Below, piece by piece: positions 9,589 to 19,272 of a DNA stretch of 64,000 bases; position 1 is the stretch's first letter, and each line of letters starts with the position of its first letter. Under the pieces are notes generated by a model that saw only the letters and a list, made by a program, of their open reading frames with translations, was not told where the DNA came from and did no database searches. The stretch comes from Campylobacter canadensis (lineage in GTDB: Bacteria; Campylobacterota; Campylobacteria; Campylobacterales; Campylobacteraceae). The stretch is taken from contig NZ_CP035946.1 of NCBI RefSeq assembly GCF_013177655.1, positions 1,240,001 through 1,304,000 of the forward strand, in the 5' to 3' direction. Position numbers and translations under genes: made by a program.

Positions 9589-10454
9589 TAAAACCTATCC
9601 ATTAATCTTTTAAAAAAGTTAGTAATATTACTTTCAGATGAAAGCACATTTCGTTCCATTTTTGCAAGCAAGGTGTTTAAAGCATTCTTTAAATTTCTTG
9701 TATCAGAGCTTATTTTATCAGTAAATAGTTCTCTACTTTTAATGCAATCTATTATATTTTGCGAACTTTGTAAATATCCTAAATATGATATTTCAGGATT
9801 TGTTTTTATATTTGTATTTGCAACTCTGCTTATATTTGTGTATAAATTCAAAGCTTCTTTTTCATTTTTTGCAATATTAATTAGCATTGAAAAATCTTTT
9901 CTACTGTTTGAACTTACCTTAATAGTAGCATAAGCATCAGTAATCGCAGCAGGATCAGGCGTAGTAACAATAACAACCTCATCAGCAATACTTAAAAAGT
10001 GCATTGTAGTTTCACTAATTCCTGCTCCTGTATCAATTATTAAAAAATCTAAGTCATTTAATAATTGAGAATCATTTAATAACATTTCAAAATAGCTAGA
10101 ATTTGCTAATTTTAGTATCTCTCCACCGCTATCTCCTGGAATTAATAACAAATTTGTTTTTACTTCCTTAATAATATCTTTTAAAGAACATTCTCCTTTT
10201 AAAACATGTAAAAGATTTTTGCCTATTTTTACATTTAAAATCACATCTAAGTTAGCAAGGCCAATATCAGCATCAAACAAGGCTACTTTATAATTATTTT
10301 TTGCAAGTAAATTAGCAATATTAGCACTCACTGTACTTTTACCAACCCCACCTTTACCGCTTGTAATTGCTATTACCTTTGTATGCTTATTTTCTTTATT
10401 ATTTACTTTTTCTTGTTGCATTAATTCTACTAATTTATCTGCTTGATTTTGCAT
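9588..10454 (-). CDS. flhG: Flagellar number regulator FlhG (MinD-like ATPase)
   Basis: A 288-residue ParA/MinD-family ATPase with the deviant Walker A KGGVGKSTVSANIANLLA, switch motifs FDADIGLANLD and FLIIDTGAGIS, and a C-terminal positively charged tail (NITNFFKRLMDRF) that could bind membrane. FlhG (YlxH, FleN) works with the GTPase FlhF to set flagellar number and, in Campylobacter, also influences division site choice. It directly follows flhF with a one-base overlap. Confidence 0.92.
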   Translation of the reverse strand: MQNQADKLVELMQQEKVNNKENKHTKVIAITSGKGGVGKSTVSANIANLLAKNNYKVALFDADIGLANLDVILNVKIGKNLLHVLKGECSLKDIIKEVKTNLLLIPGDSGGEILKLANSSYFEMLLNDSQLLNDLDFLIIDTGAGISETTMHFLSIADEVVIVTTPDPAAITDAYATIKVSSNSRKDFSMLINIAKNEKEALNLYTNISRVANTNIKTNPEISYLGYLQSSQNIIDCIKSRELFTDKISSDTRNLKNALNTLLAKMERNVLSSESNITNFFKRLMDRF

Positions 10455-11698
10455 TAATTTTCCTTTTTAAAACCATCAAGTAGGCATTTTACTAAATAAT
10501 CTGAATTTGCATTTAAAATATCTTCTGGTACATTTTGTCCAATTGAAAAAAACGAAACTGGCTTTTTAATATCAAAAACTAAAGAAAACAAATTACCAAA
10601 ATTCTTAGTCTCATCTAGCTTTGTAAAAATTAATGTTTCTATGTTTAAAACATTAAAAGCTTCATAAGTTTCAAGCATATCTTCATATTTCATTCCTGCA
10701 TTTAAAACTAAATTAACCTCAATTTCATATTCTTTAATATTTAAAAAAGACTTTAATTTTTCAATTTTTTCTTTATCATATTGAGAATTGCCTGTACTAT
10801 CAATTAAGATTACTTCATAAGCTTTTAATTGCTCTAAAGATTTTTCTAACTCTTCTTTATCTGAAATAGCAAAAAAGGGTAATTTTAAAATAGAAGCATA
10901 TTGTAAAAGCTGTTCTTTTGCGCCTATTCTAAAATCATCTAAGGTTAAAATAGCACTTTTATACCTTTTATGTTCTTTTGAGTAAGCATAGTCCCAAGCT
11001 AATTTTGCTACAGTTGTGGTTTTTCCAACCCCTGTTGGACCTACTAAAAGCATTATTTTTTGTTTTTTAAACTGCATTTGGTTTCTGCAAGGAATCATAG
11101 TTTTTAGCATAGTGTAAAAATATCTATTAATAGCTTCTTTATTTGAATACATAGCTTTTGGCATATTTTTAAAAGTTGCTTGCATAATATCTTTTAAATG
11201 CTCATATTTCATATCGCTTTTTAAAGCTTTATTATAAATAATGGCAAATTCAGGCGGGATTTCAATATCTTTATTTATTTCCTTCCATTTCATATGCATT
11301 ATGTATTCAATTTTATCGTCCATTATTTTTATCTTTTTTTCTAAAGATTTTATGGAATTTGATTCTTTATTTGCTTGTATTTTATGTGCAATAGGAAATA
11401 ATTCTTCTTTATTTTCTTCGGCTTTATTTTCGTATTTTAAATAATTATTTGCCAACGCTTTTTGAGAAAAATTAATGCTTACTGCTTCATCTTCATCTTG
11501 CGCTAGGCTTTGCTTTTTTTTATTATCACATTCTTCAACCGCAACCAAAGCTTCGTATTCTGCTAATTTGCTAGGAGAATTCCCTTCAACTTGCCTAATT
11601 GTAATAATCTGTGCATCATTTCCATAAAGTTCGCTAATTTTTTGAATATGATTTTCGCCTTGTTTATATCTAAATACATAATGTTTAATATCAGCCAT
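10454..11698 (-). CDS. flhF: Flagellar placement GTPase FlhF
   Basis: An SRP-type GTPase of 414 residues. The N-terminal B region is variable, and the NG domains carry the G1 loop LLVGPTGVGKTTTVAKLAWDY, the DDFRIGAKEQLLQYA segment and ILIDSTGNSQYD, where SRP GTPases usually have DTAGR. FlhF marks the cell pole for flagellar assembly and is needed for sigma-54 flagellar gene expression in Campylobacter. It lies eight bases after folK and leads into flhG. Confidence 0.93.
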   Translation of the reverse strand: MADIKHYVFRYKQGENHIQKISELYGNDAQIITIRQVEGNSPSKLAEYEALVAVEECDNKKKQSLAQDEDEAVSINFSQKALANNYLKYENKAEENKEELFPIAHKIQANKESNSIKSLEKKIKIMDDKIEYIMHMKWKEINKDIEIPPEFAIIYNKALKSDMKYEHLKDIMQATFKNMPKAMYSNKEAINRYFYTMLKTMIPCRNQMQFKKQKIMLLVGPTGVGKTTTVAKLAWDYAYSKEHKRYKSAILTLDDFRIGAKEQLLQYASILKLPFFAISDKEELEKSLEQLKAYEVILIDSTGNSQYDKEKIEKLKSFLNIKEYEIEVNLVLNAGMKYEDMLETYEAFNVLNIETLIFTKLDETKNFGNLFSLVFDIKKPVSFFSIGQNVPEDILNANSDYLVKCLLDGFKKEN

Positions 11699-11706
11699 TT
11701 TTATCC

Positions 11707-12186
11707 TTACATAAGTCCTAAAAGTAAAGTTATAAAAGTTCTATCATAAGCTCCAATATGAGGCAAACATAATCTAGAATCTTTATAACTTTTCTTGCTA
11801 AAAAAGATTATATCTAAATCTAAAGTTCTTGGTGCATTTTTAAAAGTTCTTTTTCTTTTAAAAATATTTTCATAATGCTGTAAAAGTTTTAACAATTCTC
11901 TAGCATGCAAAGAACTTTGCAAAAACACTAAAGCGTTTGTAAAATCTTTTTGTTCTTTATAACCAAAGGCTTCGTTAATTAGCAAAAAAGAACTTTGATT
12001 TATTTTAATTCTTCTATCGCTTAAAAATTTTCTAAATAATTGCTTAAATCTAAATTCTTCAGGAGCAATATTTGCCCCTAAAGATATTAAAGCTTCATAT
12101 TTATAAGCAGGATTTTTCTTTTTTTTAATAGGAAAAAATCTCTGCCTTTTTAAGCATTTTGCTTCTTTAAAATCAATATTGCACAT
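11707..12186 (-). CDS. folK: 6-hydroxymethyl-7,8-dihydropterin pyrophosphokinase FolK
   Basis: FolK passes pyrophosphate from ATP to the pterin alcohol in folate synthesis. The family features are EALISLGANIAPEEFRF and the signature FKNAPRTLDLDIIFF. About 30 basic residues precede the usual start (MCNIDFKEAKCLKRQRFFPIKKKK...), as I recall for C. jejuni folK, though a later start is not excluded. The position between aroQ and flhF is the same as in C. jejuni. At 159 residues it has the usual length. Confidence 0.9.
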   Translation of the reverse strand: MCNIDFKEAKCLKRQRFFPIKKKKNPAYKYEALISLGANIAPEEFRFKQLFRKFLSDRRIKINQSSFLLINEAFGYKEQKDFTNALVFLQSSLHARELLKLLQHYENIFKRKRTFKNAPRTLDLDIIFFSKKSYKDSRLCLPHIGAYDRTFITLLLGLM

Positions 12187-12189
12187 TAA

Positions 12190-12669
12190 TTATTTTGCTT
12201 GTTGATTTGCCTTTGCAGCTTGTTCTAAAGCAGCTTGTTGTTGCATCATTTGAATTGCACTTAATAAAGCTAAATGATATCCAAAAGGTCCAAAACCTGT
12301 AATAGTTCCTGCACAAACTGGACTTAATAAACTTTTTTGTCTTATTTCTTCTCTTGCATAAATATTGCTAATATGCACTTCAATTACTGGCATCATAGCA
12401 GCACTAATTGCATCAGCAATAGCAAGTGAAGTGTGAGAATATCCACCAGCATTAATAATAATCGCATTGCAAGTGCCAACACATTCTTGAATTTTATCAA
12501 TTATTTCGCCTTCAAAATTGCTTTGAAAAAACTCAATTTCTACATTGCTTTCTTTAGCAGCATAGCCCATTTGCTCGTGAATTTGTGCCATTGTCATTGT
12601 GCCATAAATTCTTGGGTCTCTTTGACCTAGCATATTTAAATTTGGTCCTTGAATTACCATTACTTTCAT
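12190..12669 (-). CDS. aroQ: Type II 3-dehydroquinate dehydratase AroQ
   Basis: The 159-residue enzyme makes 3-dehydroshikimate in the shikimate pathway. It shows [17 protein letters not shown], whose Tyr and Arg are catalytic in type II enzymes, then [16 protein letters not shown] and [31 protein letters not shown]. An Ala/Gln-rich tail ([18 protein letters not shown]) extends the family core. It is three bases ahead of folK and marks the edge of the sialic acid and capsule insertion, 49 bases after neuA. Confidence 0.95.
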   Translation of the reverse strand: MKVMVIQGPNLNMLGQRDPRIYGTMTMAQIHEQMGYAAKESNVEIEFFQSNFEGEIIDKIQECVGTCNAIIINAGGYSHTSLAIADAISAAMMPVIEVHISNIYAREEIRQKSLLSPVCAGTITGFGPFGYHLALLSAIQMMQQQAALEQAAKANQQAK

Positions 12670-12718
12670 AATTTATCCTTTTAAATAAAAATTAATTTTT
12701 TAAGTATAAAAAAAATAT

Positions 12719-13393
12719 TTAAATACTTAGATTTATTATATATTTTTCAGCTTTTTTTAAATCCTCTAAACAATCAATATCTAAACTTGAACTTTCATCC
12801 ATTAAAAAATGCTTACTTTTGTTTTGCAAAAAACTAGGATTGTTTAAAAATTCTTTTATCTTTAAAATATAAATTGCACCATTGCTCATATATGTTTTAG
12901 GCAATTTTTGCCTTGGCATAAAAGGATATTCATCATTACAAATCCCTGTTAAATCGCCATATTCATTACAAACAAAGGCTTTTAGAATTTTATTATCACA
13001 TTCGCTTACGCTAATTAGGGCATTTGCATTGCTATTTTTATAAAGATTAAAAGCCTCATCAATATGAATATTTGTTCTTAGCGGCGAAGTGGGTTGTAAA
13101 AAAACTACATCTTCATAATCTTTATAAAATTTTAGAGCATGTAACAGCACTTTATCGCTTGTGGTATTATCTTGTGCAAGGCTAATTGGGCGTTTTAAAA
13201 TATCAACATTTTGGCTTTTTGCATAATTTAAAATTTCATCGCTATCACTGCTTACAACGACTTTACTAATGCTTTTAGCATTTAGCGCAGCTTTAATGGT
13301 GTAATAAATTAAAGGTTTATTGTTTAATAAAACCAAATTTTTATTTTTAATACCCTTTGAGCCACCACGAGCAGGGATTATTGCTAAGCTCAT
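12719..13393 (-). CDS. neuA: CMP-sialic acid synthetase NeuA
   Basis: NeuA activates sialic acid with CTP to give the CMP-sugar used by the neighbouring sialyltransferase. The 224-residue protein has the nucleotide loop [34 protein letters not shown] and [12 protein letters not shown], all family signatures. C. jejuni also has paralogues for pseudaminic acid (PseF) and legionaminic acid (LegF, PtmB); the order sialyltransferase-neuB-neuC-neuA points to the N-acetylneuraminic acid version. Its start overlaps neuC by four bases. Unlike the C. jejuni fusion with cgtA, this one is a single-domain protein. Confidence 0.88.
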   Translation of the reverse strand: MSLAIIPARGGSKGIKNKNLVLLNNKPLIYYTIKAALNAKSISKVVVSSDSDEILNYAKSQNVDILKRPISLAQDNTTSDKVLLHALKFYKDYEDVVFLQPTSPLRTNIHIDEAFNLYKNSNANALISVSECDNKILKAFVCNEYGDLTGICNDEYPFMPRQKLPKTYMSNGAIYILKIKEFLNNPSFLQNKSKHFLMDESSSLDIDCLEDLKKAEKYIINLSI

Positions 13394-14508
13394 TTTATAT
13401 CCTTAAAAACTTTTTGTGTGCTAAGTTTAAAAAATTCTCCGCTTTGTAAATATTCAAAAAATAATTTTGAGCTATCTAAAATCTCTAACTTAGCGCTAAA
13501 TAAATCTTGTTTTTTATGAATGGTGTTAATAGCTTTTAGTATTTCATCACTATTTGCATTAACTTTTAGTGTATTTTCATTGCCAAGTCTTCCATTTTGC
13601 CTTGAGCCAACTAAAATCCCTGCTGTTTTTAAGTATAAGGCCTCTTTTAAAATACAACTTGAATTACCTATTATAAAATCAGCATTTTTTAACAAAGTTA
13701 TAAAATACTCAAATCTAAGCGATGGAAAAAGCTTAAATCTAGGGTTATTTTTAAGCTCTTCATAGCTTTGCAAGATTAATTCAAAACCTAAATCATTATT
13801 TGGATAAATAACAATATAATTTTTGTTACTTTGTATTAGTGCTTTTACTAAATTATCTGCTTGATTTTTAATGCTAGTAATTTCAGTTGTAACAGGATGA
13901 AACATAAGCAAAGCATAGTTTTCATAATTTATATCATAATATTTTTTTGCTTCGCTAAGTGAAATTTTATTATCGTTTAAAAGTTCTAAATCAGGCGAAC
14001 CTATGATAAAAATAGATTTTTCATCTTCTCCAAGCTGCATTAAACGCCTTTTTGCAAACTCATCATTTACTAAATGAATATGAGCTAGTTTTGATATAGC
14101 GTGGCGTAAGCTATCGTCAATAGTTCCTGAAATCTCTCCGCCTTCAATATGCGCTACTAAGATATTATTTAATGCCCCAACAATAGCTGCTGCTAAAGGC
14201 TCAATTCTATCTCCATGTACTACGATTAAATCAGGTTTTAGCTCATTTACATACCTTGAAAATCCATCAATTGTAGTGGCTAAAGCCTTATTAGTTTGAT
14301 AATATTTATCATAATTTATAAATTCATAAATATTTTTAAAGCCATTTTTATAAAGCTCTTTAACTGTATAGCCAAAATTTTTGCTTAAGTGCATTCCTGT
14401 TGCAAAGATGTAAAGTTCAAATTCACTTGAGTTTTGCACCCTGTGCATTAAAGATTTAATCTTAGAATAATCAGCCCTAGTACCTGTTATAAAAAGGATT
14501 TTTTTCAC
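13390..14508 (-). CDS. neuC: UDP-GlcNAc 2-epimerase (hydrolysing) NeuC
   Basis: NeuC converts UDP-GlcNAc to ManNAc and UDP, the first step of sialic acid synthesis. In its 372 residues it shows [15 protein letters not shown] at the N-terminus, [39 protein letters not shown] and [13 protein letters not shown], which are typical of hydrolysing 2-epimerases of this branch. It overlaps neuB and neuA by four bases each, so the three are translationally coupled. A LegG-type enzyme acting on a diacetamido sugar is the alternative; the context favours NeuC. Confidence 0.88.
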   Translation of the reverse strand: MKKILFITGTRADYSKIKSLMHRVQNSSEFELYIFATGMHLSKNFGYTVKELYKNGFKNIYEFINYDKYYQTNKALATTIDGFSRYVNELKPDLIVVHGDRIEPLAAAIVGALNNILVAHIEGGEISGTIDDSLRHAISKLAHIHLVNDEFAKRRLMQLGEDEKSIFIIGSPDLELLNDNKISLSEAKKYYDINYENYALLMFHPVTTEITSIKNQADNLVKALIQSNKNYIVIYPNNDLGFELILQSYEELKNNPRFKLFPSLRFEYFITLLKNADFIIGNSSCILKEALYLKTAGILVGSRQNGRLGNENTLKVNANSDEILKAINTIHKKQDLFSAKLEILDSSKLFFEYLQSGEFFKLSTQKVFKDIK

Positions 14509-15545
14509 GCAAAATCCTCATAGCTTAACTGGGTATCATTTTCTATATCTCTTAATGCTTTTTTGCCTAAAATATTTTCAAATTCAGCCGCACTAATTCC
14601 ACCAAGTCCAGGTCTTTTAACCCAAATATTGTCCATAGATAAAACTTCGCCTTTTTTAATATCTTTAATGCTAACTACGCTTGCAAAGGCAAAATCAATT
14701 GTAACTTGTTCTTGCTTAGCTGCTTTTTTGCTTTCATTATTTCCTCTCATTATAGCCATTTGCTCACTTTGCATAATTAGCTCTTTTAAAGCCTTTGTAT
14801 CCATAGAACAAACTATATCAGGGCCACTTCTATGCATACTATCAGTAAAATGTCTTTCAAGCACACAAGCACCAAGTGCAACCGCACCTAAACATGCAAG
14901 ATTATCTGTTGTGTGGTCGCTTAAGCCTACCATGCAAGAAAATTCTTTTTTTAATTCAAGCATAGCGTTTAATCTTACAAGATTATGCGGGGTTGGGTAA
15001 AGATTGGTCGTGTGCATTAAAACAAAGGGAATTTCATTGTCTAATAAGATTTTGACAGTTGGTTTTATACTTTCAATGCTATTCATTCCTGTGCTAACTA
15101 TCATAGGCTTTTTAAAGGCTGCTATGTGTTTAATAAGCGGATAATTATTACACTCGCCTGAACCAATCTTAAAAGCACTAACTCCCATATCTTCTAAGCG
15201 GTTTGCACCTGCACGAGAAAAGGGTGTGCTAAGATAAACAAGACCTAATTTTTCTGTGTATTCTTTAAGTGCTAGTTCATCTTTATAATCCAAAGCGCAT
15301 TTTTGCATAATCTCATAAATGCTTATTTTTGCATTGCCAGGAATTACTTTTTTAGCGGCCTTGCTCATCTCATCTTCAACAATGTGGGTTTGATGCTTTA
15401 TAATCTTAGCACCTGCGCTAAAGGCTGCATCTACCATAATTTTAGCTAGTTCTAAACTGCCGTTATGATTAATGCCTATTTCAGGCACGACTAAGGGTGC
15501 TTTTTCTTCGTTTATGATTATATTTTGTATTTTTATTTCTTTCAT
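14505..15545 (-). CDS. neuB: N-acetylneuraminic acid synthase NeuB
   Basis: NeuB condenses ManNAc with phosphoenolpyruvate. The 346-residue protein has an N-terminal TIM-barrel ([72 protein letters not shown]) and a C-terminal SAF/antifreeze-like domain (about 285-346, [23 protein letters not shown]). From memory it is strikingly close to C. jejuni NeuB1 of the lipooligosaccharide locus. The DNA looks less AT-rich than its neighbours, which fits recent transfer. A strong AAGGAG lies ahead of the ATG, just after the sialyltransferase stop and its poly-G tract. Confidence 0.93.
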   Translation of the reverse strand: MKEIKIQNIIINEEKAPLVVPEIGINHNGSLELAKIMVDAAFSAGAKIIKHQTHIVEDEMSKAAKKVIPGNAKISIYEIMQKCALDYKDELALKEYTEKLGLVYLSTPFSRAGANRLEDMGVSAFKIGSGECNNYPLIKHIAAFKKPMIVSTGMNSIESIKPTVKILLDNEIPFVLMHTTNLYPTPHNLVRLNAMLELKKEFSCMVGLSDHTTDNLACLGAVALGACVLERHFTDSMHRSGPDIVCSMDTKALKELIMQSEQMAIMRGNNESKKAAKQEQVTIDFAFASVVSIKDIKKGEVLSMDNIWVKRPGLGGISAAEFENILGKKALRDIENDTQLSYEDFA

Positions 15546-15563
15546 TTATTCTCCTTTTTTTGC

Positions 15564-16742
15564 TCATACCCCCCCCCCATTGTTTATGTATTTTTTATAC
15601 TTAAAAATATGAGAATAAGGGTTTTTTTCAACTAATTTGCCAATAGTAATAAATTTTTCATTATCTTTTATGTAAAGCTCTAAATCTTCTTTTTCTTTTA
15701 AAATTAATTTTAATTTATCTTCTTGGCTTTTAATTATTTTATCTTTATTTAAAATTGTTTGTTCTTGATTTTTAATTGTATTTTGTAGTGTTATATTTTC
15801 ATTTTTTATTTTTAATATTTCATTTTTAAGTTCTTCTTGTTTGATTTGAAGTTTATTTATTTGTTCTTTGTTATCTTTTATTTCTTCTTTATTTAAATCT
15901 AAAATTTTTCTTGAGTTTTCTAAAATCTCATTAAATTTTATATTATCATTATTATCTTTTACATAACTATTTAAAATACTTTTGTATTTATTTATAGCTG
16001 GGGTTTTTTCTGGCAAGATTAAATCTTGAGAATTTTCTTTACTTACAAGTGTAAAATTACTTTCATTTTCATTTGCTAAAGGGAAATATTCTTTTAAAAC
16101 ACTATTATCACAAAGTGAAAAAATATTTACTTTATATTCTTTAGCTAAAAAGGATAAAATCTCTAAATCATATTCTTTGCTGTGAAAATTACCTGGAGAA
16201 AAGTCTTTATCAATATTAGGAAAAAAGCTTTTAATTGAATTAGTTATTGGATTAAAAGCATATTTTTCATCACCTTCATAAAAATCAACACCACATAAAT
16301 ATATATTTTTATATCCTAACGCAATGGCAACTGCACACATATAAACACTAGAAGTTATTCTTTTATTAAAAAATATTTCATTGTAATTTATTAGTTGCTT
16401 AAAGCTTTTTAACTTATTTATAAAATTATGAGCTAAAACTACATCGCAAAAATAATCATTAAAAATATCTAAAATTCTGTAATTATCAATGTAAGGAACT
16501 TTATAGCTTGAGCAAAAAATATTTTCTATTTTATATGTTTTTTTAATTTCACTTAAAGTGTAATATTGCTCTAAAAATATTCCAGGATTAAAAAATGCCG
16601 CTTTAATATTTTTACCTAAATAATATTTTTCTTCAAAATAAAACTGATTACACCTAAAAACATCGTATTCTTTAGGCAATCTTTTATAATTAATATTTTT
16701 TAAACTTGGTCCATTTCCTGCTATAATTACATTTTTACTCAT
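15564..16742 (-). CDS. GT42 sialyltransferase of the CstI/CstII family
   Basis: This enzyme moves sialic acid from CMP-sialic acid to a glycan acceptor. The first 250 or so residues follow Campylobacter CstII closely: VIIAGNGPSLKNINYKRLP, DVFRCNQFYFEEKYYLGK, FFNPGIFLEQYYTL, RITSSVYMCAVAIALGYKNIYLCGVDFY and the HSKEYD segment with the probable catalytic His. Residues of about 275-365 form a long Lys/Glu-rich coiled coil absent from CstII, so at 392 residues it is closer to CstI in length. The last codons lie in a run of ten G (NNGGGV and stop), so tract slippage would change the tail. It is the first gene of the sialic acid set; an AGGA precedes the start. Confidence 0.88.
   Translation of the reverse strand: MSKNVIIAGNGPSLKNINYKRLPKEYDVFRCNQFYFEEKYYLGKNIKAAFFNPGIFLEQYYTLSEIKKTYKIENIFCSSYKVPYIDNYRILDIFNDYFCDVVLAHNFINKLKSFKQLINYNEIFFNKRITSSVYMCAVAIALGYKNIYLCGVDFYEGDEKYAFNPITNSIKSFFPNIDKDFSPGNFHSKEYDLEILSFLAKEYKVNIFSLCDNSVLKEYFPLANENESNFTLVSKENSQDLILPEKTPAINKYKSILNSYVKDNNDNIKFNEILENSRKILDLNKEEIKDNKEQINKLQIKQEELKNEILKIKNENITLQNTIKNQEQTILNKDKIIKSQEDKLKLILKEKEDLELYIKDNEKFITIGKLVEKNPYSHIFKYKKYINNGGGV
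15569..15578 (-). repeat. Poly-G tract of 10 at the end of the sialyltransferase gene
   Basis: Ten consecutive G on the minus strand cover the last codons of the sialyltransferase, 23 bases ahead of the neuB ATG. Runs this long are hypermutable in Campylobacter, which lacks most mismatch repair. At 10 the tail is GGGV-stop. At 9 it would read [11 protein letters not shown]-stop. At 11 or 8 the frame would run far into neuB out of frame. The enzyme core is untouched in every state. Confidence 0.9.
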
Positions 16743-16772
16743 CTACAAACATCCTATTTAAAAATATTATAA

Positions 16773-19271
16773 TTATACATAATTTATTATTTTTTTATAA
16801 ATATTTTCACAACAATTTTTATTATAAAATTCTGTATTTTTATTTTTATTATTGTTTATAATGTTATTTTTCAATGTAAATAAAAGTGAATTTAAATCAT
16901 AACAAACATCTCCAAATCCATCTTTTTCATAATCAAAATAACCCTTTTGCCAATGTTTTTCAAAGAATTCTTTCTTGTCAAATTGATAATAAAGCACAAT
17001 TTTATTTAAAAGTGCCATTTCAAAAGCTACACTTGAATAATCCGTAATCATTAAAGATGAAGTACAAAATAATTCTTGTAAGCTCGTTTTATAGCTTGTT
17101 TGAATATAATTTGGAATTTCAAAATATTTTAAATAAGGCATAATCTGAGGATGAAGAATAAAATAAAGTTTAAAATTATATTCTTTGATTATTTTTTCTA
17201 ATTCTTTTGAAAGTAATAATTCTTGCCAAGCTTTAAAATAAGTACTTTTATTAAAATCTTTATTTAATCTTCTTTTCATTGTTTTTTTACTGTAAGTTCC
17301 ACAAAGATATTCTCTCCAAGTAGGCATAATTAAAATTTGTTTTGTATTTAAAACATTATTTTTAACTAAGGCATCCCATCTTGCAAGCCCTGTTAAAACC
17401 ACTTCTTTTGTGCTAAATTTATAATGATTAAAATCCCCTGCTATAGAATTATATTCAGCCTTTGTGCTTGTTATAAGTAAATTAATTTTTCTTAAATTAA
17501 ACCAAGAAGCCATATTGTCTTTTGTAATTCCGTGTTGTAAAAATATAAAATCTTTACTTTGTAAAGTATCCTTGCCAAAAGCATTGTAAATATAATTATC
17601 AATATGAGAAGATATAACTTTACTAGACTTAAATAACAAATATTTAAAGTACAAAGTTCTTGGGTCAACTAAATTAAAACCTTCTTTTTTAAGTCTTGAA
17701 TAATCACAACTATCCTTTCTTAGTGCAAAAACGATTTTTTGTTTAGGATGATTATTCATTACATATCTATACAAATGCTCTGCATTATCATCAGCCCTGC
17801 TAGACATATCTGCAAAAATCCATAAATTAGCATTTTTTGCTCTTTGTTTTTTTAGCTTGTTTAAAGTTTTTAAAACTAAAGTTAAATCATTAATATAAAC
17901 ATTATCAAAAAAAAGCTGTAATTTTTGAGAATTTACAAAAACATCAAGTATTTTAGAATTTTTATTAATCTTAAGCCATATTCTTTTTTCGTATAAAAAT
18001 ACCTTATCTAATAAATCATATTGTCTAATTTTAGAATGCTTAATAATAGCCTCTTTTTCGTCTAATAAAATCTTATTTGTATGATTAATATTACTAAAAT
18101 AATACTTCAATAAAATCTCATCATTTTTATCATCAATACTTTCGATAAAGGCTATATTCTCACTTAAATCTTCGTTTTTAAAATAATTTAATATGCCTTT
18201 TTTATAAAAAAAGTCATAAGCATCAATATTAAAACTAGTAATATTTTCGCTTGTTATTAAAGTAAAATTTTTAAATAAAAGCTCTTTAAATTCTTTCTTT
18301 TCATCTTTACTTAAAATAGCTAATTTTTCTGGATTAAAAAGCAAGGTTTTTATCTGCCAAAAAATATGATATAAACAAACTTTTTGTATAAAAGAGTAAG
18401 TATTATATTTTTGCAAAAGTTCTAAGCTTCCAAGGTTAATAGTATTTAAAAAATATGCTTTATTTATTGAATTATCAAGGCTTGATGATTGGTTTTTTCT
18501 TTTTCTATAAAAATATCTAGCATTCTTTAAAAAAATTGAGTTTTTTTCTATATTTTGCAATAAATATTCATTTATAAATTTTGCATCTTCAAAATTTGGC
18601 TTTAAATTTTCATCAAAATGTAAATCTTTAATTAAATTAAATTGTATAAAAGAAGAAGCAGCCGATAGTTGAATAAAATTATTTAAATTTTTGTTTTTTA
18701 AAAGAGTAATATTGTTTTTAAATTTATCTTTTAAAGCGTGTGTATCTTTAAAAAGATAAAATTTTTCTACATAAAAAATCATATTTGAGCTAATCATAGA
18801 TAAATTATTGTTATTTTTAATCTTATCATCAACCTCATAAAAATAATTTCTATCTAAAAAATCATCAGGGTCAGTACAAGTAAGCCAAGTTATATTTAAA
18901 TCATTTTCTTTTAAATATTTTAAACCTAAATTTCTAGCACTTGCTTGTCCGCCGTTTTCTTTGTATAAATAAATTATATTTTTAGGATACTTTTTTTGAT
19001 ATTTCTTAATTATTTGTGCTGAATTATCCGTTGAACCATCATCAACACAAATTAAATAAATATTGTTTTTAAAATCTAATCTTTGATTGATTATTGACTT
19101 AAAAAAATCATCTAAATATTTTTCTACATTATAAACCGCTGAAATAATTGCGTATTTGCTATAAGCTTTGTATTTTTTTGCTTTAAAATTATTTGTATAT
19201 TTTAAATAAATTAAAAAAAAAGATTTTAAATATAAGATAATTGAATTTTTATATTTTTTTAAAAAAAACAT
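16773..19271 (-). CDS. Capsule glycosyltransferase fused to a TagF-like polyol-phosphate transferase
   Basis: A two-domain protein of 832 residues. The N-terminal GT2 domain shows YAIISAVYNVEKYLDDFFKS, ICVDDGSTDNSA, NGGQASARNLGLKY and the metal-binding TDPDDFLD. The C-terminal domain belongs to the CDP-glycerol glycerophosphotransferase family (FIFLQHGITKDNMASWF, TGLARWDAL, ILIMPTWREY, MITDYSSVAFEMALLNK). Such fusions can add a sugar and a polyol phosphate to a growing capsule chain. The frame is open to 19298, but I choose the ATG at 19271: AGGA lies about ten bases ahead and it follows the upstream stop by one base. Codons near the start share a long block with the gene at 30550-33642. The donor and acceptor sugars cannot be read from the sequence. 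Confidence 0.8.
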   Translation of the reverse strand: MFFLKKYKNSIILYLKSFFLIYLKYTNNFKAKKYKAYSKYAIISAVYNVEKYLDDFFKSIINQRLDFKNNIYLICVDDGSTDNSAQIIKKYQKKYPKNIIYLYKENGGQASARNLGLKYLKENDLNITWLTCTDPDDFLDRNYFYEVDDKIKNNNNLSMISSNMIFYVEKFYLFKDTHALKDKFKNNITLLKNKNLNNFIQLSAASSFIQFNLIKDLHFDENLKPNFEDAKFINEYLLQNIEKNSIFLKNARYFYRKRKNQSSSLDNSINKAYFLNTINLGSLELLQKYNTYSFIQKVCLYHIFWQIKTLLFNPEKLAILSKDEKKEFKELLFKNFTLITSENITSFNIDAYDFFYKKGILNYFKNEDLSENIAFIESIDDKNDEILLKYYFSNINHTNKILLDEKEAIIKHSKIRQYDLLDKVFLYEKRIWLKINKNSKILDVFVNSQKLQLFFDNVYINDLTLVLKTLNKLKKQRAKNANLWIFADMSSRADDNAEHLYRYVMNNHPKQKIVFALRKDSCDYSRLKKEGFNLVDPRTLYFKYLLFKSSKVISSHIDNYIYNAFGKDTLQSKDFIFLQHGITKDNMASWFNLRKINLLITSTKAEYNSIAGDFNHYKFSTKEVVLTGLARWDALVKNNVLNTKQILIMPTWREYLCGTYSKKTMKRRLNKDFNKSTYFKAWQELLLSKELEKIIKEYNFKLYFILHPQIMPYLKYFEIPNYIQTSYKTSLQELFCTSSLMITDYSSVAFEMALLNKIVLYYQFDKKEFFEKHWQKGYFDYEKDGFGDVCYDLNSLLFTLKNNIINNNKNKNTEFYNKNCCENIYKKIINYV
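18828..19194 (-). repeat. 367-bp direct repeat, copy 1 (GT2 domain)
   Basis: This stretch appears identical, base for base as I read it, to 33178-33544. It encodes the core of the GT2 domain from FKAKKYKAYS to NYFYEVD in both proteins. Identity begins and ends abruptly, and the flanks diverge at once on both sides. Both copies lie in minus-strand genes in the same orientation, 14,350 bases apart. Confidence 0.92.
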
Positions 19272-19272
19272 A

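Noticed and set aside
12719-15545. The neu genes as a legionaminic or pseudaminic acid flagellin-glycosylation set
   Set aside because: The other enzymes those pathways need are absent, and a CstII-type sialyltransferase directly precedes neuB as in the LOS sialic acid locus.
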